NCBI GenBank assembly: GCA_964196045.1
Contig: CAXMRH010000053.1
Coordinates: 1 to 6,908 of the forward strand
From: SHLQ01 sp964196045
GTDB lineage: Bacteria > Actinomycetota > Acidimicrobiia > Acidimicrobiales > SHLQ01
DNA length: 6,908 nt
Direction: 5' to 3'
Notes under the pieces: generated by a model
Database searches by the model: none
What the model saw: the letters and a program-made list of their open reading frames with translations, nothing else
Told to the model about the DNA's origin: nothing
Shown: one piece after another, positions 6,187 through 6,908 of the stretch
How the letters are laid out: the number at the start of each line of letters is the position of its first letter
Numbering within the stretch: the stretch's first letter is position 1
Position numbers and translations under genes: made by a program

Positions 6187-6208
6187 CTACGTGGCACATG
6201 CCACGTAG
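6187..6208 (-). terminator. Perfect palindrome directly after aapJ, possible attenuating hairpin
   Basis: CTACGTGGCA (6187-6196) and TGCCACGTAG (6199-6208) are perfect inverted copies. As RNA they give a 9-bp stem with a 4-base loop, extendable by one G·U pair. It begins 9 bases after the aapJ TAA and is followed by TTCCT, a weak U-tract. As DNA it could equally be a binding site for a dimeric regulator. Confidence 0.5.
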
Positions 6209-6217
6209 CGCCAATAA

Positions 6218-6908
6218 TTAGCGGTATGGCGGCACGTACTGGAGACCACCGTTGGTCCACAGGTCGTTCGGGCTGCCTGCGAGAGTCAGACCGATCGGAC
6301 CGAGGTTGCTGTTGAAGATCTCTTCGTAGTTACCGACTTGACTGATGATGTTGAAAGCGAAGTCAGCGGGAAGACCCAGACCGACATCGGCTACTGCTGT
6401 GTTGCCATCGGAATCCTCGATTGGCTGACCAAGGAATCGGAGGATGCCAGAGTCTTCGCTGGCGAGGAAGCTGTCGACATTGCTCGAATCAATGCCGTAC
6501 TCCCAGGCCTGAACTGTAGACATGACTGCCCAGTTGACGATCTGCGCCCACTCGGTGTCACCGTCTGCGACGACGGGACCCAGGGGCTCCTTCGAGATGA
6601 TCTCGGGGAGGATGGCGGTCTCAACGTCCATTGCCGCAGCGAAAGAGGCGAGCTGGGAAGCATCCGAGGTCCAGACCTCGCACTGGCCAGCCACGAAGGC
6701 TGGGTTGAGCTCATCGTTCGACTCGAACTCGACCGGGGTGAAGCCGATGCCCATGTCGTCCAGGACTGCGTTGAGGTTGAGCAGGGTCGTCGTGCCGGTG
6801 AGCACGCAGATCGAAGCATCGGCAATGTCAGCGAGCGACGAGATACCGCTATCGGCCCTGACCATGAAACCCTGGCCGTCATAGAACGTGGTGTGCAGGA
6901 AGTTGGCC
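6218..6908 (-). CDS. aapJ: General L-amino-acid ABC transporter, solute-binding protein AapJ, C-terminal two thirds
   Basis: Extracytoplasmic amino-acid-binding subunit that delivers substrate to AapQ/AapM. The window holds 229 residues; the frame is open to the right edge, so the start and the signal peptide are outside. The usual length is about 340 residues. Family wording is strong throughout: FYDGQGFMV near the edge, then SICVLTGTTTLLNL, NPAFVAGQCEVWTSDASQLA, ILPEIISKEPLGPVVADGD, VNWAVMSTVQAWEYGI, FAFNIISQVGNYEEIFNSNLG and the C-terminal LWTNGGLQYVPPYR. The two cysteines, in CVLTGTTT and GQCEVW, stand where AapJ-type proteins usually have them and may form a disulfide (inference). Being the first gene of an aapJQMP order, it separates AapJ from generic family-3 binding proteins. 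It ends with TAA and is followed by a hairpin-rich spacer before aapQ. Confidence 0.93.
   Translation of the reverse strand, partial: ANFLHTTFYDGQGFMVRADSGISSLADIADASICVLTGTTTLLNLNAVLDDMGIGFTPVEFESNDELNPAFVAGQCEVWTSDASQLASFAAAMDVETAILPEIISKEPLGPVVADGDTEWAQIVNWAVMSTVQAWEYGIDSSNVDSFLASEDSGILRFLGQPIEDSDGNTAVADVGLGLPADFAFNIISQVGNYEEIFNSNLGPIGLTLAGSPNDLWTNGGLQYVPPYR

Noticed and set aside
6066..6217. Riboswitch in the aapJ-aapQ spacer
   Set aside because: Several stems are present, but I recognise no conserved riboswitch core, and the location inside an operon fits a stability or attenuation element better.

Overview
The window looks like chromosomal DNA from a moderately GC-rich bacterium, probably an Actinomycetota member. 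The best clue is the M20D amidohydrolase at the left edge. Its motif wording (ACGHDVHTT, FQPAEER-PGGALDVI, GPGGHTARP) is the form I associate with actinobacterial amidohydrolases. A more specific placement such as Acidimicrobiia is only a guess. All six genes lie on the minus strand, so the window is described here from high to low coordinates, in the direction of transcription. I saw no mobile element, CRISPR array, tRNA or rRNA.

Right part, 6908 down to 2563: an aapJ-aapQ-aapM-aapP operon for a general L-amino-acid ABC importer. It encodes a periplasmic-type solute-binding protein (AapJ, N-terminal third outside the window), two different permeases (AapQ and AapM) and one ATPase (AapP). Q, M and P are packed tightly: 3 bases separate Q and M, and M and P share a 4-base ATGA overlap. 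J and Q are instead separated by about 150 bases full of inverted repeats. One of these repeats is a 15-bp hairpin that pairs completely only in the transcript strand because of two G·U pairs. The layout fits a mechanism that makes much binding protein and less membrane complex.

Middle, 2562 to 2296: a 267-base spacer with several short GC-rich hairpins but no convincing gene and no classical U-tract terminator.

Left part, 2295 down to 1: a second, two-gene unit. A YbdK/GCS2-type carboxylate-amine ligase with a GTG start is followed, through a 4-base ATGA overlap, by the M20D amidohydrolase, whose last residues lie outside the window. One enzyme family forms amide bonds from a carboxylate, an amine and ATP, and the other hydrolyses amides. 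Translational coupling of the two, next to an amino-acid importer, suggests metabolism of an N-acyl or gamma-glutamyl type compound. The substrate cannot be read from the sequence. This pair and the structured aapJ-aapQ spacer are the most interesting items here. I do not see clear evidence of an entirely new system.
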